Positions 7,108 to 7,358 of a stretch of DNA of 7,358 nucleotides are shown piece after piece. Source of the stretch: Myxococcales bacterium (lineage in GTDB: Bacteria > Myxococcota_A > Bradymonadia > Bradymonadales > Bradymonadaceae); contig SKNI01000708.1 in assembly GCA_007120615.1 (NCBI GenBank), positions 1-7,358 on the forward strand, read 5' to 3'. The notes under the pieces are model-generated. The model saw only the letters and a list, made by a program, of their open reading frames with translations, did not search any database and was not told the DNA's origin. The stretch's first letter is position 1; each line of letters begins with the position of its first letter. Made by a program: the position numbers and the translations under genes.

Positions 7108-7157
7108 GTGAATTGTGGGAAGAATTTTTTCTAGCGATCAAGCTTATTCACCGGCGG
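7102..7157. repeat. 12-bp perfect inverted repeat with 32-nt spacer
   Basis: CCGCCGGTGAAT at 7102-7113 is the exact reverse complement of ATTCACCGGCGG at 7146-7157. Pairing stops on both sides of the arms. The spacer is AT-rich and includes a run of six T. The left arm overlaps the preceding hairpin, so the two folds exclude each other. Confidence 0.75.
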
Positions 7158-7196
7158 GACGAGCCCGCGCGGGGTCTTTGGCATGTCGAGCACAAG

Positions 7197-7328
7197 GACC
7201 AGGACGAGCACGCGACCGAGGACCAGGACGAGCACGCGACCGAGGACCAGGACGAGCACGCGACCGAGGACCAGGACGAGCACGCGACCGAGGACCAGGA
7301 CGAGCACGCGACCGAGGACCAGGACGAG
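7197..7328. repeat. 24-bp tandem repeat, 5 identical copies plus a half copy
   Basis: The unit is GACCAGGACGAG followed by CACGCGACCGAG. Five copies (7197-7220, 7221-7244, 7245-7268, 7269-7292, 7293-7316) are identical base for base, and the first 12-mer recurs at 7317-7328 before the pattern breaks. The two 12-mers resemble each other, so the unit may itself come from a 12-bp duplication. The plus-strand frame would read DQDEHATE repeated; on the minus strand one frame reads LGRVLVLV repeated. No frame contains a stop, so coding cannot be inferred. Confidence 0.95.
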
Positions 7329-7358
7329 AACGAGGTCGGCCTTTCGCCCCGCTGATTC

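Larger units (their letters stand above)
6983..7358. other. Gene-poor right flank with hairpins and a minisatellite
   Basis: I see no gene here that I can support. After about 100 bp of unremarkable sequence there is a cluster of GC-rich inverted repeats (7083-7173) and then a 24-bp tandem array (7197-7328) reaching close to the window edge. A plus-strand frame (7008-7355) and a minus-strand frame (7131 to the edge) are both open. The array has no stops in any frame, and neither reading has a convincing ribosome site or family resemblance. Confidence 0.6.

Noticed and set aside
7083..7130. GC-rich hairpin plus a run of six T as an intrinsic terminator
   Set aside because: The T-run begins about 18 nt after the stem rather than immediately, and no plus-strand gene ends there.
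6908..7141. N-terminal extension of the transposase to a TTG at 7141
   Set aside because: It would start outside the insertion sequence and cross its terminal repeat, while ATG 6907 has a strong, well-spaced ribosome site and starts the recognised domain architecture.
7197..7328. Tandem array as a CRISPR array
   Set aside because: Units are directly adjacent and identical with no unique spacers, and no cas gene is present.
7008..7355. Plus-strand open frame with DQDEHATE repeats (115 residues)
   Set aside because: The array is open in every frame, the Arg-rich N-terminal half runs through the GC-rich hairpins, and there is no Shine-Dalgarno before the ATG. It is kept only as an observation on the repeat.

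Overview
The window reads as chromosomal DNA from a GC-rich Gram-negative bacterium. The gene types would suit a deltaproteobacterial or myxobacterial lineage, but that placement is inference from general style and no taxonomic marker is present. It holds four ordinary cellular genes, one apparently complete insertion sequence, and a gene-poor right edge with a minisatellite and GC-rich hairpins.

Bases 1-2751 (+) encode a large P2-like P-type cation ATPase whose 5' end probably lies just outside the window. Bases 2705-4069 (-) encode a soluble bacterial cytochrome P450, convergent with the ATPase and overlapping its 3' end by 47 bp. From a shared 191-bp intergenic region, a HemG-like flavodoxin-fold protein (4261-4833, +) is transcribed away from the P450. 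Next comes a small zinc-ribbon protein with a single membrane segment (4993-5382, +), which has a recognisable promoter of its own.

Bases 5525-6982 form an insertion sequence with 28/29-bp terminal inverted repeats and an intact 450-residue DDE transposase on the minus strand, of the ISAs1 type. Both flanks lack an obvious target-site duplication.

Bases 6983-7358 contain no gene I can support. They carry nested GC-rich inverted repeats followed by five identical copies of a 24-bp unit plus a half copy. Every frame through the array is open, so open frames there say nothing about coding.

Functional links are modest. The P450 needs an electron donor and heme, and the divergent flavodoxin-like/HemG-like gene could relate to either, which makes that pair the most plausible functional unit. 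The ATPase is a membrane transporter with an unusual set of residues at the canonical ion sites. I see no defence system, CRISPR array, tRNA or rRNA, and no clear new multi-gene system.
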